Shown: positions 52,044-63,541 of the stretch, piece after piece
How the letters are laid out: every line of letters begins with the position of its first letter
Position numbering within the stretch: position 1 is the first letter of the stretch
Source of the DNA: Salarias fasciatus
Taxonomy: Eukaryota; Chordata; Actinopteri; Blenniiformes; Blenniidae
DNA: 64,000 nt
NCBI RefSeq assembly: GCF_902148845.1
Contig: NC_043753.1
Span: forward strand, 7,057,750 to 7,121,749
Reading direction: 5' to 3'
The notes under the pieces: generated by a model
Database searches by the model: none
What the model saw: only the letters and a program-made list of their open reading frames with translations
What the model was told of the DNA's origin: nothing
Made by a program: the position numbers and the translations under genes

Positions 52044-55000
52044 TCATTTCCAATCTGCTGAGTGATCTTCTTCATGATCCTCACCCTTTCTTTTGGTTTT
52101 CTTCTTCATGACTTTCTTCTTCTTCCTGGGTCGACCGTCTCCTTCCTGCACAGCATCAGAACATGTGTCAGAATAATGGTTTAATATCTGGAAATTTGAC
52201 TGCATTTTGCACCAGAAACCATTTTTACTGATCCAGCCAAATCAAGATTAACTGGAGCGTCTTCTGGTTCCTGAACTAGAGGTTTGACCTCCTTGAAGAG
52301 TCACTGCTGTTGAATTCTCCCTATTCGGAGCGTTTCTGTTGAGATCCACCTTGAGAACCGTTTTCAAAAAGCTGTCTTTTCAGTGAGTCCGACTTCTGCC
52401 ATCGTGTAAACACACCCCCAAAACGCAAAGAAAGCTCTGTGTTTTCACTGAAACACGGGGCCTCAGACTTTAGTTTTGCCTCCACATACTTCTTCCCCGC
52501 GCCGTCTCCTCCGTCACCTTTCACCAGGACTCCCTGATACAACCAGTCCGTCAGGAATGTCAACACTTCTCCATTCTTTGAACAGATTTCAATCTGTTTA
52601 ATTCTACTGAATCTGTGAGCGCCTCTTCAGATTCTCCACATCTGCATCCGCATCCATGAATCCCCTCGTCAGGCCTCTTCCAGACGGAGACAGAACCGAG
52701 TGCGGAGCCAGACTTGTGCAGGCACCGAGTGTGGATACTGCCAACGGTCCTGGCAGCCCTGCACCGGAGCGCCCGGACCACCCAGTCTCCCGGGAGCGAT
52801 TCAGAGTGGAGCTTCCAGACTCACGTCAGGAGGGCTCAGTCCGACAGCCATTATGTGCGGATGGCAGCCAAACTCCAGTAACACTGAATGAGAATAAGAA
52901 TCTAATTGGAAAACACTTTGTGGCTTCATTTGTTTTGTAACGAGGGGCGATACATAAAACAGTTTTTAGTTATGTTATTTGACTTAATGAGGCGAGATGA
53001 GGAGTGGTTTGTTCTTTAGCCAGGAAAATGCAGCTGTTGTGGATGTGCATGAGTGGTTTCATGACAAAAACAACCAACAGCGCCAACTCGTGGCCTGGCA
53101 CGCTGTCGCCGGCATTTCTGTTGCTTCTGTGTAAACAGACTTCGTTTTCAAAAATTCTCTGAAGGTAAAACGCAAAAATGACGTGTTTCCAATTCAAACG
53201 TTTTCTTAGAATTCTTAAAAATTTGAGTAGCGGTGTGACTATCAGCGTACCGGTGCGCCCTCGCCGCCCGTCAGAGCCGAGATGTCGCTGAAGTGTGTGA
53301 TGCCGCTCAGCTGGCCCGACATGGCCATCATGCCTCTCTTCTTGGAGTTCTTCTGATGCTTCGGCATGTTCAGACGCACCATCATCGACTCCTCGTAGTT
53401 TTTCCTTGTGGGTGAGAAAAGGAAATGTGAACCACTGAGGGTGACGCCTGTTCGCCAGGCGTATTTTAAAAATAGAACTGAGGGAACCTGTGGAGCTCCT
53501 CGCGGCTCTCGCGCTCGCTCTGGAAGTCCCGCCGCTCCCGGATCTCCTCGGGGGCGTCGCTGTACTGCTGCCTCAGCTCCTGGATCACCGAGCTCCGGAG
53601 AGCGGCTCGCCGCTGCCGCTCCGCCTGCATCTTCTTCCTGTCGGCCTCCGTCACGTCTCCGTCTGGAACGCCAAACGTAAATGTGGATCAATCACTTCAA
53701 AACGTCCTAAATCAACTGAGTCTCTGAAACTGGATCATTACCATAATGCATTGGGGCAATCTTGGGTGGTATATATTTCCTGCCACTAGAGGGAGCTGCT
53801 TTCTTCTCCGAATCGTCTTTGTTCTTGTCTTCATCTTCAGACTCCTCAGAATCACTCAGCTAAGAGGCCAAAAAACCGTCAGTACTCAGATTAAAGCAGC
53901 CAACGTACAAAAGACAGATTAAACTTTGATATAAATCACAAAAAAATACAATTCTAAATCACAAGATAAGCAAGTTTTACTTTGCTGATGAGATTTCCAG
54001 GGTTGGGACGCAGCTGCAGCGGGTCGTTCTCAGCTGAAAGCAGCAAAACATGCATGATTTAGGACCTCTGTGCATGTTTTAGATGATATTTTCCAGAGAG
54101 AATGAAGAAAAGTCAAACCTAAACTGCCGGTCACAGCGGTCCGCACCAGCTTATCAATCTGATACTTCAGTTTGTGGTCTAAAGGTCGCATTTTCTCCAA
54201 AACCTTCAAGAATACAGAGAGAGAGAGAGAGATCAGAAAACAAGAGAGAAGAAGTCATAAATGCTTCACAGTCCCATAGAAGACCATGATAACAAAATGA
54301 AGGACAGCAGTGGGAATTAACAATCTGGGATGAAGCCTACAGTTCTGATGGTGACCACTCTGTCCAGAGCCTCGCTCTCTTTGATTCGGCCTCCTTCCGT
54401 CTTGATGCTGATCAGGTGAGTGAGGTCCTGCAGGTAGAAGAGCAGCAGGTGGTACCGGAGGTCCAGGAAAGATAAACCCTGCACACACAGAAGTCAAGAG
54501 TCAAAAATGATCCCAGTGAAACCACAAACCTGGAAATGTGGACATAAAGCAGGCACAAGAGTTGGGTACGTTTCCACATCTGCTGCACTCTGAATGGTTC
54601 AAAAACAAAAATCTCCAGACGATTTGGCTGATTTTCAATAATAGTACATTATATTAGCATCATACTGATGGCTGACAAGTACTCTCACAGAGTACTGTTG
54701 ATTATGAAATAATTTAAACGGAATGGAGTTAAAAAAAAAGATTTTTCTTTGTTCAGATCTGCTGATTATTCACAGTTTGCACTCACCTGTGAGGTTTTAA
54801 AGGCTCCATCTTTGACTTTAGCCAGGATCCCCTGGACATGACTTGTGACTGAAGCCACCTGAAGACAAAATATCATTTCTTATCAGCTCTATTTCACTGA
54901 AATGCTGTTTTCATTACAACTAGAGACTTTTCTATAAACTTTACATCTTACCTGCTCTGTGAGATTATTCAGCAGCTCAACTGCTTTGGGCAAATCGCTT

Positions 55001-55287
55001 TCAATCAAATCCTGAAATACAATTCATCACATACTTTTTAGAAAAACGGAGTTAGACATTCAAGTATTTCCAAGCAGGTCCCTGTAAAACGCGGTCAGCC
55101 GTGAGCCGAGCAAAGGCGTTAAAACCACAAATCGACAGTTTGCTGCACTGAATAACCTTTTCCCAGAACGATTTATACCGTTGAACTCTAACGACTGCAG
55201 TAATTGTCGTTACAAACTCTTTATATCGAGAAAAGGCTATTTCTTGACAAGCTAATTTATACTCACGTTGTTTACGGAGGCAGCCAT
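52044..55287 (-). CDS. ngdn: Neuroguidin (EIF4E-binding / ribosome biogenesis protein), 10 exons
   Basis: Sas10/Utp3-domain protein. The family takes part in small-subunit rRNA processing, and vertebrate neuroguidin binds eIF4E to repress translation in neurons. Exons: 55287-55267, 55011-54952, 54858-54787, 54478-54341, 54203-54119, 54033-53981, 53859-53742, 53662-53488, 53404-53251 and 52145-52044; 978 nt, 325 aa against 315 in human. All phases agree and no slip is needed. Seen: IESDLPKAVELLNNL, GLSFLDLRYHLLLFYLQDLT, VLEKMRPLDHKLKYQIDKL (the Sas10 core), an acidic SDSEESEDEDKNKDD stretch, KYIPPKIAPMHY, QQYSDAPEEIRERRDF, NYEESMMVRLNMPK and THFSDISALTGGEG, then a Lys-rich C-terminus. The last exon reads past a possible donor into a short acidic tail ending at TGA, where mammals end in Arg-rich residues. 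Confidence 0.95.
52146..53250. other. ngdn intron 9 with a probable MITE
   Basis: Segments near 52340-52460 (GAGAACCGTTTTCAAAAAGC, ATCGTGTAAACACACC, CAAAACGC) and 53125-53215 (GTAAACAGACTTCGTTTTCA, GGTAAAACGCAAAAATGACG) look like opposed ends of an AAAACG-rich fish MITE. Between them a GC-rich 52600-52860 patch shows no recognised coding content. Confidence 0.35.
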
Positions 55288-55640
55288 TTTAATTTCAGAG
55301 CTACGGAAGCCACCGTAGGACAAAAGTGTTACCGCGCGAGAGAGAAACTGACAACAAAGCAGCGAATATCATTAGCTTTATGATAACTAAAGCATTCAAC
55401 TCATTCCGTTTCTGACAATATTTGATATATTTAACATAAACGAAGTTTAAATGTCATTATGTATTTACTTTCCAACATTTAGAACATTTAGAGTTTTTAC
55501 ATTATTGTAGTAGTAGTTGGAGTAGTAGTAGGAGTAGTAATGTGTGCGTGCGTGAGTGCGTGTGTGCGTGAGCGTGAGGAAGTAATGGGGTACCTGTGAG
55601 TTCACTTTTCAGTCCGACACTGTGAGGAGGAGCTGGGCGC
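55288..55640. promoter_or_regulatory. Short divergent promoter between ngdn and the C/EBP gene
   Basis: Only about 380 bp separate the ngdn ATG (55287, minus) from the candidate first ATG of the C/EBP gene (55668, plus). The GATTATAATCTG near 55642 could be a weak TATA-like element for the plus gene. A shared promoter is inferred from spacing. Confidence 0.45.
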
Positions 55641-55667
55641 GGGATTATAATCTGATCTGCCACAGTC

Positions 55668-55909
55668 ATGGTGAGTCCCATCAAACTTTTACCAATAAAG
55701 TTCATTCAACATCCAAAGGTACTTTTGATTACTGATTTAATCAACAATCAAATTTGATTCTGATAGTTGATTTGATAAAAATCAAACTTACATCTGACTT
55801 TCAAACATTTTCAAAAGGAAAACGATAAATGAAGATATGATACATTATAAATACAGATCTAGGCTAATTCCTGCAGTTTGATGAATTATAGTAATATTGC
55901 AGTTTTTTG

Positions 55910-55974
<65 letters not shown>

Positions 55975-57939
55975 ATCATTGACAACATATTAACTGAAGC
56001 ATTTGAAGCATTGTGAATAAATGCAATTATTTGTACTTAAACAACTTGAAAACTGAAGTTTAGTTTTTAATTAGATGACTGAAAATGTAAAGTTTGCTTT
56101 TGTAGGAAGGAATGTTGTAATGAGATTTTCATCTTGTTATTCACACATCATTTTTTATGGTTCAAATTATCTAAATAATGAATTTGATGATGTAGAGGAT
56201 TCTAAAATGTGGCTGTCAAATCTGAAATACATTCCCAAGTTAAATCTACTATTTAGATTGGCTACATTATAAATCCTCACAGTTCAGAAAAGCTGTGTTT
56301 TACTTGTAATATTTAGAAATGTGGATGAACTGTAAATCAAACTTGTAGCTCTTTTGGTGCTCAAAACCGGTTCAAGTGTCACACTCTTATTTTAAATTTT
56401 TTTTTTATCAGTATCAAATGACAAAACAGACACATTTTAAGAGTTTTATTTTAGTGAGAAAATTAAATTTTCTTAATTTTAGCGACCTTTATTTTCTATT
56501 GTCAGAGGTAAATGTAGATGATGGGGTGTACAGGAATTTTGTGGCACAAATAAAAAAATAACGAAGCAAAATTTAACGACAAAATTAAAAAAAAAGGAAT
56601 GTAAAACATATTTTAACTGCGCTGTTTTCCTTTTATACCAAACAGAAATAACCTTAACATGTGTCTAAGTGGAGAGTGCAGCCCCGAGGAGGATTTAGTT
56701 TTCCTTTTCATTTTAAGAAACGATTGTCTTCATTGTTCACAACAACAAAACACCTTATGAGACTTTATGTTTATGTTTGTCTCGTAATTTAAATAAGAAA
56801 AAAAAGGCAGCATTTATTCTGTACTGGAGACAGACAGCATAACCTTTGTATGTCCAATTCTGCATAAGGAAGAAAATAAAGAATATTTATTTTTTTGCTT
56901 TCCTTCTATCAACAGAATGTGTTTGTATTTAAGTTTCCTGAAAATATAACAATTTATTTTATAAAAGAGGAGAATGGAAGAGGATGGTAAAATAGGAAAC
57001 AGACTGAACAACGGAAAGGCCTTTTTTTTACTTTGAATTAAAAGTATAACAGCACTAAGTCCAAAGTTTTTAATGACATTGTCATTTATTAGAAATGTCA
57101 AAAAAAAAAAAACCCACAGAGATTGGTAAATTTATCATCAGATTTCATTAGTTCTTTATTTGTAGAGCTAAAAGAATTTTTACTGTCAAATTTCTTTTCA
57201 TCAAATGTGTTGTCTTCGTCAGGTAATTTTCTTCCATTTTTTTTGTTGTTGCTGAAACGATAATCCCTGCTGTTGTGTCGCCCCCTCCAGATGTCTGACT
57301 CCAGGGTCTCCTCGGTCATCCAGGAGTGGGTGAGTTCGTACCCGGGTCAGACCCACAGTCAGACCCTGAACCCGGTGGCGCCCCACCACCAGCCCGCCTC
57401 CACCAACCAGCTGCCCCAGATGGACATGATGTCCTACATGAGGGGGGGCGGCGAGGACGAGCGGGCGTCGGAGCAGATGATGGGGCTGTCGTACCTGCCG
57501 TACGCCCCGGCGGGCCCGGTTCGAACCCCCAGCAGAGCCACGGAGGAGTTCAGCAGGTCAGACCTCACGCCCGCCCACCGCCACGCCGCCGTCTTTCCTC
57601 CTCACGCGCGCTCATCTGTGTTCTCGGCAGGATTTCTCCTCCTTCCTGCTGCCCACCCTGCGAGCGCCCGTCACCAAGAGGAGCATCAGCAAGGACAGCG
57701 CCGAGTACCGCCTGAGGCGCGAGAAGAACAACATCGCGGTGCGGAAGAGCCGGGACAAGGCCCGGCGCCGGATCCTGCTGACCCAGCAGCGGGCCCAGCA
57801 GCTGCAGGAGGAGAACCAGAAGCTGCAGATGAGGATAGGACAGCTGACGCAGGAGCTGGACACGCTCAAACACATCCTGTCCCAGCAGCACCTGCAGGGG
57901 CCCGACGAGGGCCCCGCGGCGGCGGGGGCCGCCATCTGA
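55668..57939 (+). CDS. cebp1: C/EBP-family bZIP transcription factor (probably fish C/EBP1)
   Basis: Nuclear dimeric activator; fish C/EBP1 and its relative C/EBP-epsilon act in myeloid cells. The main coding exons are 57291-57556 and 57631-57939. The basic region reads [20 protein letters not shown] and [11 protein letters not shown]; the zipper runs through [24 protein letters not shown]. The N-terminal part ([20 protein letters not shown]...[12 protein letters not shown]...LSYLPYAP) is short compared with mammalian CEBPs, about 190 aa in all. The ATG at 57291 follows an acceptor directly. An upstream exon ending CACAGTCATG|GTGAGT (55670) would add one Met in frame. The 74-nt intron joins exons out of phase unless one G is missing at the junction (CAG|GATTTC). 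Assignment to cebp1 rather than cebpe rests on the zipper and short N-terminus. Confidence 0.8.
55917..55975. repeat. (TCTA)n microsatellite
   Basis: About 14 units in the first intron of the C/EBP gene. Confidence 0.95.
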
Positions 57940-58003
57940 GCACCGGGCGACGCCGGGCCAGCTCACCGGGCTGCAACATCCCAGGTCCACTGCGTCTGGG
58001 ACA

Positions 58004-58275
58004 GGGGTGTCAAACATAAGGCCTGTGGGCCAACACCGACCCACAAGAGGCTCCAATCGGGCCCACCACGGTAAAGATTTCAAAGAAAATATTGATTTTT
58101 TCCAATAAATTTCAGAAGAGTTGCAGATGCAAGAATGGCTGTTTTTATCACAGATACTCTAAAACTTTTAACTTTAAATTGAAAGGTTGTTATGGCACTA
58201 TTTACCAGTCCGGACCACTTATAATGAAGGTAGACCTCATGTGGCCCCTGGACTAAACCTGTTTGACACCCCCGA
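58004..58275. mobile_element. hAT-like MITE in the C/EBP gene 3'UTR
   Basis: Starts CAGGGGTGTCAAACATAAGG and ends CCTGTTTGACACCCCCG, making a nearly complete copy with inverted termini. It begins 65 bp after the bZIP stop codon and holds an AATAAA (58104-58109) that could act as the poly(A) signal. Confidence 0.75.
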
Positions 58276-58279
58276 TCCA

Positions 58280-59340
58280 GGACATTTGGAAAGTTGTCTC
58301 AAACCGTTCAGGCTGAATTAGAAAGTTGCTAACTGAGAGGTGAACTGTCGTCACTGAGACTATGAAAGGATCAGCCGGGAAGAGACTGAACTGATATAAC
58401 CAACAATCCTCAATGGTCTGCATTAACTGTGACACATTCAAGTGTCTGGACCGTCCCACATTTCCAATGCTCATCGTTCTGTCGTGCAAATGTCACGCAA
58501 ACACCGTGTGATGCATTTCCTGCGAGGATCGAGTGCAAATGTGGAGCGAGCATCGTGAAAATGTTGATAAAATGTCAGTGGACCGTCATGGGAATGCTGC
58601 AGGAGTGTCTCCTGAATGCTAAACGCTCATTGTGCGAAGGTTGATCGAGCGTCGGATGAATGTCCTGAAAATGTCCAGTGAGCACTGCCACGAATTTCAC
58701 CTGAATGTCAAGCGAGTTATTTTTTAGATGTTGACAAGCGTCGATCGTTAGAAGGTCGATGATGTCGGGAAGGTCAAGCAAGTCTTGCGCAGATGTGGAG
58801 TCGGCAGATATCCCAAATATCCAGAATCAAAATTTGAATATCAAGATTTAAATTCAGTGTTCAAGGTTATTCCAGGTGAAACTCATCAATAATTTCCCTG
58901 GATTTCTGAATCTGACCATGCATGTTGTAGCTGTTGTAGCCCAGTGAGATGAGACCTCGGACAGAAGCGTCCCCGTCTCAGGTCGATCCCTCAAAGACGA
59001 AGAGTCCAGATCTTCGCCCGAATGGAAAACTTTGGTGCTCATTTTGAAATTGAGAAAGTCAAATCGAGAAGTCCCGAAACAGATCTGCGATTCTGTTTAT
59101 TAGCGATGCACCGATAACGACTCGTAGAAGATCTGATACAACCCGGCGAGGTTCACATGACGGCATCCATCACCAACGTCACGTGGGACAGCCTTTGTGT
59201 ATCGTTTACTTGTAGAGAATGAATACTGCAGAATCGGCGAGTAGCTGAAGATTCATCCTTGTCCTTTAAGAGTGCGTCAGTGCATCTCTAACTGCTATCC
59301 TTTTATCATAAAACTGCAAAGAAAAGACACAACAGCCACT
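58280..59340. other. Intergenic stretch with a degenerate repeat block
   Basis: Within 58490-58780, phrases such as GAGCGAGCATCGTGAAAATG, GATCGAGCGTCGGATGAATG and GAATGTCAAGCGAG recur at roughly 20-40 bp spacing, suggesting an old tandem array. No gene seen. Confidence 0.4.
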
Positions 59341-59399
59341 ACTTGAAGTCTTGTGCATGTTTTTTTTCTCTACAATCGAACGAAGGGGAAGTTCTTCTT

Positions 59400-59548
59400 G
59401 TCTACATGTGTCGATATACATATGTATGGTGTATGAATGTGAGTGTGAATGGGTGAATGTGATGTTGCAGTGTAAAGCGCTTTGGGCTCTGTCAGTGCAG
59501 GGTAAAAAGCGCTATATAAGTGTAGTCCATTTACCATTTACCATGTAG
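59400..59548 (+). repeat. Teleost dispersed repeat tail
   Basis: GTGAATGTGATGTTGCAGTG, TAAAGCGCTTTGGGCTC, then AAAGCGCTATATAAGTG and CCATTTACCATTTACC. This 3' tail is common in fish genomes and usually attached to a LINE/SINE-like element. Confidence 0.6.
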
Positions 59549-60284
59549 ATTTTGAACTTTTGCAATGTGTGCGAAGTTTCCCAGCTTCTCTTCAGCTCAG
59601 ACTGATGGGTTTCAAACGGTGGAATACTTTTAACTTAACTACATGTTCATTTTTAAGGATGTAATTTATTTGAGTGTTTACAGCAGGACTGAACTATATC
59701 TGAGGCGTCCCATTAGAAATACATGGACGTGACAGAATATTAGTTTGCATGTGTAAATGTGCATTTTAAACTGTGGATCCAGGGACTTAAGAGCGCTAAC
59801 GACCAAGAGAAAGATCAAGAATAAACAAAAAGAGAACTTAAGTTCCCGTGAAGCAGCTTTTATACAACTAAAACCTCACATATTCATCTCAAAGTGACGT
59901 CTCCTGTCTTCACGTCAGATGTTTGGAACCTCGTGTGCCTTTTTTGTTACTGGACTTGATTTAATAAGGTTGCCTAATGGTGTACCTGACGCTTGGTGTT
60001 GGTCAGAGGAGCTGATTGTAAGTGTTGTTTCCCAACGCAGTTGCTCAACAGCTTGTGGTTTTAAAGGGGGAGTCAATCTACAAATCGAAGTGTCTCTTTC
60101 TACCTCTGCAAACTCTGCTTGTGGGGATTAATGGGGATTATTTCATAAAGTTTGGAAGATTCTTAACGAAATGCTCGATCTTCACACATAAAGGAAGAAA
60201 ATGGATTTCTGCTGCAGACACAGAAGACATTCAGGTCAATTCTCTTGTCTAATTTGTTGCATCTTCTGGCTGTGATGTAACTGG

Positions 60285-60600
60285 GGTGTCCTCAGCATCC
60301 TCCGCCGGGGGGGGACGTGCGTGGCGCCCGCCTCCCTCCTTTATTTCCCATAAGCTGCCTGCCCACACAAACGGACGCCGGGCCGCGGGCCGTTGTGCAC
60401 CAGCGGTTTCCCTTTGTGGGATGGGCGAGATTTCGACACAGCCGGGGACGGAGACGAGGAGCGCAGAGATAGCATCAGCGTGTCGGGCTGCCAGGGTCTT
60501 CCTGTGGCTGTGATGGCTGCGAAGGGACGCAGAGATAGGAGACGCAGACGTGAGGAGGGGGGCGGGAGGGGGCTACCGGCCCCACACTTCGGTTAATCTG
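60285..60600. other. CpG-rich island with no recognised gene
   Basis: High-GC patch (GGGGACGTGCGTGGCGCC, GGGCCGCGGGCCG) in AT-rich surroundings, with an open plus-strand frame of about 75 codons (60286-60513). It may mark the promoter of a gene lying beyond the window, but no exon could be identified. Confidence 0.3.
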
Positions 60601-61120
60601 GTTTTATTTAGTTATTACAATCCCCCGAGTCATGTGCAGTGAGTCACACGCTCACAGCGCTGCATGGAGAGAACATTTTATTGTGAAATTTCAGCTTCGC
60701 TTTGTTTCATTTTTAGCTTTTTGACATTAGATATGCTTCAACAACCTTTGAAATACTGAAAATAAAACATGCAAAAGAGTCGCACAAGAAAAACTAAAAT
60801 CCTGGAATGGATTCAAACACAAAAAAGCATTTTCCAATCGGGTATTTCCTCTGTTTTCATGGAGCGCGACAATGTTTCAAGTCAAAACGTTTTTGTTTTG
60901 GAAAAATTTGGCGTTTACAAGGTAGCATTTTTAAAATGATGTCTCTTTACACATATCAGAAAGGCTGGTTTTGTGTCACGATCGACCTCGACCCCCTGAC
61001 GGGCCTTTTGGAGTTCCATGAAACAGACAACCGCACACCTCCAAAGGTCATAACCTTTACGACTTTCCTTCACCCTCCAACCCACAATAGATGATTACAC
61101 AAAATGTTATATTGTATCAA

Positions 61121-62255
61121 CAGGGTTGGGGAGTAACAGACTACGTGTAATGGTGTTTCGTAATTAGGATACAAAAAGTAACTTTAATCCATTACAGTAC
61201 ATAAAAAAAATACGCAATCTCTTTACAGATACGAGATACTCGTATATCTGATAAAAATATGGATTACTTTTGAAAATCACATGGAATATACCAGAATAAC
61301 AAATATCTAAAAAGAAAGAAAGACATAAGCGCTGTACGGACTTTGTGGCACTTTATGGCACAAACCTCGACACCAACAGATATATAGAATAGACACAACA
61401 ACGAGGCTGTCTTGGAGCAGCGTCCTGCTCTACTGTTATATGTTTAATCATGAATGAAACAACCAGCGATGCCATGGATTTTACCGCCTGCAGCTGGAGT
61501 CACGGCTGCTTCCAGGGAGAGAAAGTCATTCACTGGCTGGAAACTCAGACATCATTTTGTATTTCAGTCAGATGAGGCCCAGAACTTCTCCGTACAATGT
61601 AAATTCTGCCTCCCAGCTGTGAAAATGCTCTCAACATCCAGGGACTCGACGTCAAACCTGAAGAACCATCGACAGGTACGAAACACACCTGAACTGACAG
61701 TGAAGCTAAAGGTTTATTAGCCTGCTAACCTGTCAGTGACCTGCTGCTGAGAACCACAGCCTCACCAGGCTGAACTCTGATGGAGGCAATAATATCTTCA
61801 GCCTGGATGGAGGATTTACTGGAGACTGAATGTTACCTTCTGCCAGGAGGGAATGAATGAACTCTGAACTCTTGAAAAAATACTGTGCATGGCCGACCTG
61901 AACACAGACTACTGCTCCTCGTCTCTACAGCGGTACACTTACCGCTGCTGCTGCTGTTCTGTAGAACTACTGGAGGAACACAGTTTGAACTGATGGAGCT
62001 GATCTGGGGTCAGAGGTCATGCTGTTGGTATTAATTGGGGCTGAACAGAGTTCAGCATGTGTTCATCACACTCAGAGCACTGTGTGTTTGCTGTGTGTAG
62101 AGCTGTCAATACACGGAGAGGATGAAACATTGTAATTGACTTTGTCTTCATTTGTATGTTTGCTGGTGAAGTAATCTAAACTAAAAGTAATCTGGTGCAT
62201 TGCTTTTTTTTACTGAAGTAATTAGAGTACATTATTGATTACATTTTTTGACAAG
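61121..62255 (+). mobile_element. hAT transposon remnant with BED-finger exon
   Basis: Opens with CAGGGTTGGGGAGTAAC, the terminus of a widespread fish hAT family. The interior at 61530-61676 encodes QCKFCLPAVKMLSTSRDSTS and NLKNHRQ before GTACG, a BED zinc-finger exon of a hAT transposase. The rest of the transposase is gone. The 3' side carries AAGTAATCTGGTGCATTGC and GTAATTAGAGTACATTATTG, but the terminal CAACCCTG is missing. Confidence 0.75.
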
Positions 62256-62938
62256 AAACGTGTAATGTGTGTCAACCTGGAGAGGACTCACTTTTCCCTT
62301 TGAGTTTCCTTGAAAACCTTCAGTAGAACTTGGCAACCTTTCATTGACTCCATCTGTCCACCCCCCTCCCCATATGTGAGTATGTGGGGGGGGGGGGGGG
62401 TGTAAGGACAGAGGTTGGTTAGGACCCAGTTTTTTCCATTTTTGTTTTAATGCCATCTATATACCCAACTCTGATGTATTGATTGTAAATGTTGATGGAA
62501 ATGGACTTTGTTCTTTAATTTGCTCTAACCCCCGCCCCCCCCCCCCGCCCCGCCAACAAAAAAGGAAAAAGAGAGAGATAAAACCACAGGCTTGCACAAG
62601 CGACATTTGTAAACCTGCTTTACTTTTGTTGAATCTCAATTAAAACTTGCTTTGTTTTTACTTTTGACTCTATACTCTAAACTACCAAGTGGAGTCGTTC
62701 CACCCTGCAGACAGACGTTCATACTACTGTTCATCTACTCAGACATGTGCAGAAGAGCGATTTACTCTGGCTCTGGTGCTCGCTGTTGAGTGAAGCTATG
62801 AAAGTTTGCTATTTTCACTGGAAAGCGTTGTGTAAACAGCACCTGAATCACTTTCTTTCTCATCCTGACACCACATCCAGCTGAAACATTACTGCAGACT
62901 CCAGATAATCATTACAGAGTCCAGAACCGCTGAAGGCG

Positions 62939-63262
62939 TTGAGTAACTTATCACACCAGCAGGTGAATGAAGTCCTTCACTGGAAACGATCAAACCTGCA
63001 ACAGTTCTGCAAAAAGGCTTTTGACTTCATGAAAAGGGGAATTGATTACAGCTGTCAGTTAATTCTTCTAAAAGTAGAGGAGAAACTATTGACTGAAGAG
63101 CAGATGCTTCACAATGAAATGTTAATTTACTGCAATAAGAAGTGGCGGAAGATGCTCTACAGTCTGGATGTGGGACTAACAGAGACAGCAGCTTTGCAGC
63201 TCTACAGCTGCTTTTACACTCGGGAAACGTACCCAGAAATCCCTCTAACTGTGTCCGTGTAA
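62939..63262 (+). other. Unrecognised open frame of about 107 codons
   Basis: Composition is protein-like (SHQQVNEVLHWKRSNLQQF, CNKKWRKML), with no ATG at the start and no known motif. It could be an exon of an unrecognised gene or a repeat, or chance. Confidence 0.2.
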
Positions 63263-63286
63263 CTAATTTTTACAGGGATTATCCGT

Positions 63287-63541
63287 CTAAGTCAAATATA
63301 AAGTGGCGTAACGGTGAATAGCGAGTTTAATCTTCAGGGAATTAATGGTGGGAATCTGAGAATGAAGCGTCTGAAGCTGCTTCTCAGGGATCTGTGGCGG
63401 CGTCGTACGCTCCGCTGCCGCTGTTGAGTAACCCGGCAGGCATGGGGTGAAACACAGTCTTTCTTCACTCTGGGAGATGTTGCAGTCCGAGGACCACAGA
63501 TTGCTCCACACGATGCTGCGGGACATTTCAACAGAACACAA
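63287..63541 (-). other. Unrecognised minus-strand open frame, 84 codons
   Basis: A moderately GC-rich stretch open in two minus frames (MSRSIVWSNLWSSDCN in one, RRRHRSLRSSFRRFI in the other). No family is recognised. The window ends in Ns about 450 bp beyond. Confidence 0.2.

Noticed and set aside
55917-55975. CRISPR-like regular repeat
   Set aside because: It is a plain TCTA tandem microsatellite without spacers in a vertebrate genome.
57565-58083. Minus-strand 172-codon open frame
   Set aside because: Antisense shadow of the C/EBP bZIP exon, and it runs on into the hAT-like MITE.
58854-59042. Minus-strand 62-codon frame
   Set aside because: Short and without any recognisable motif or splice context.
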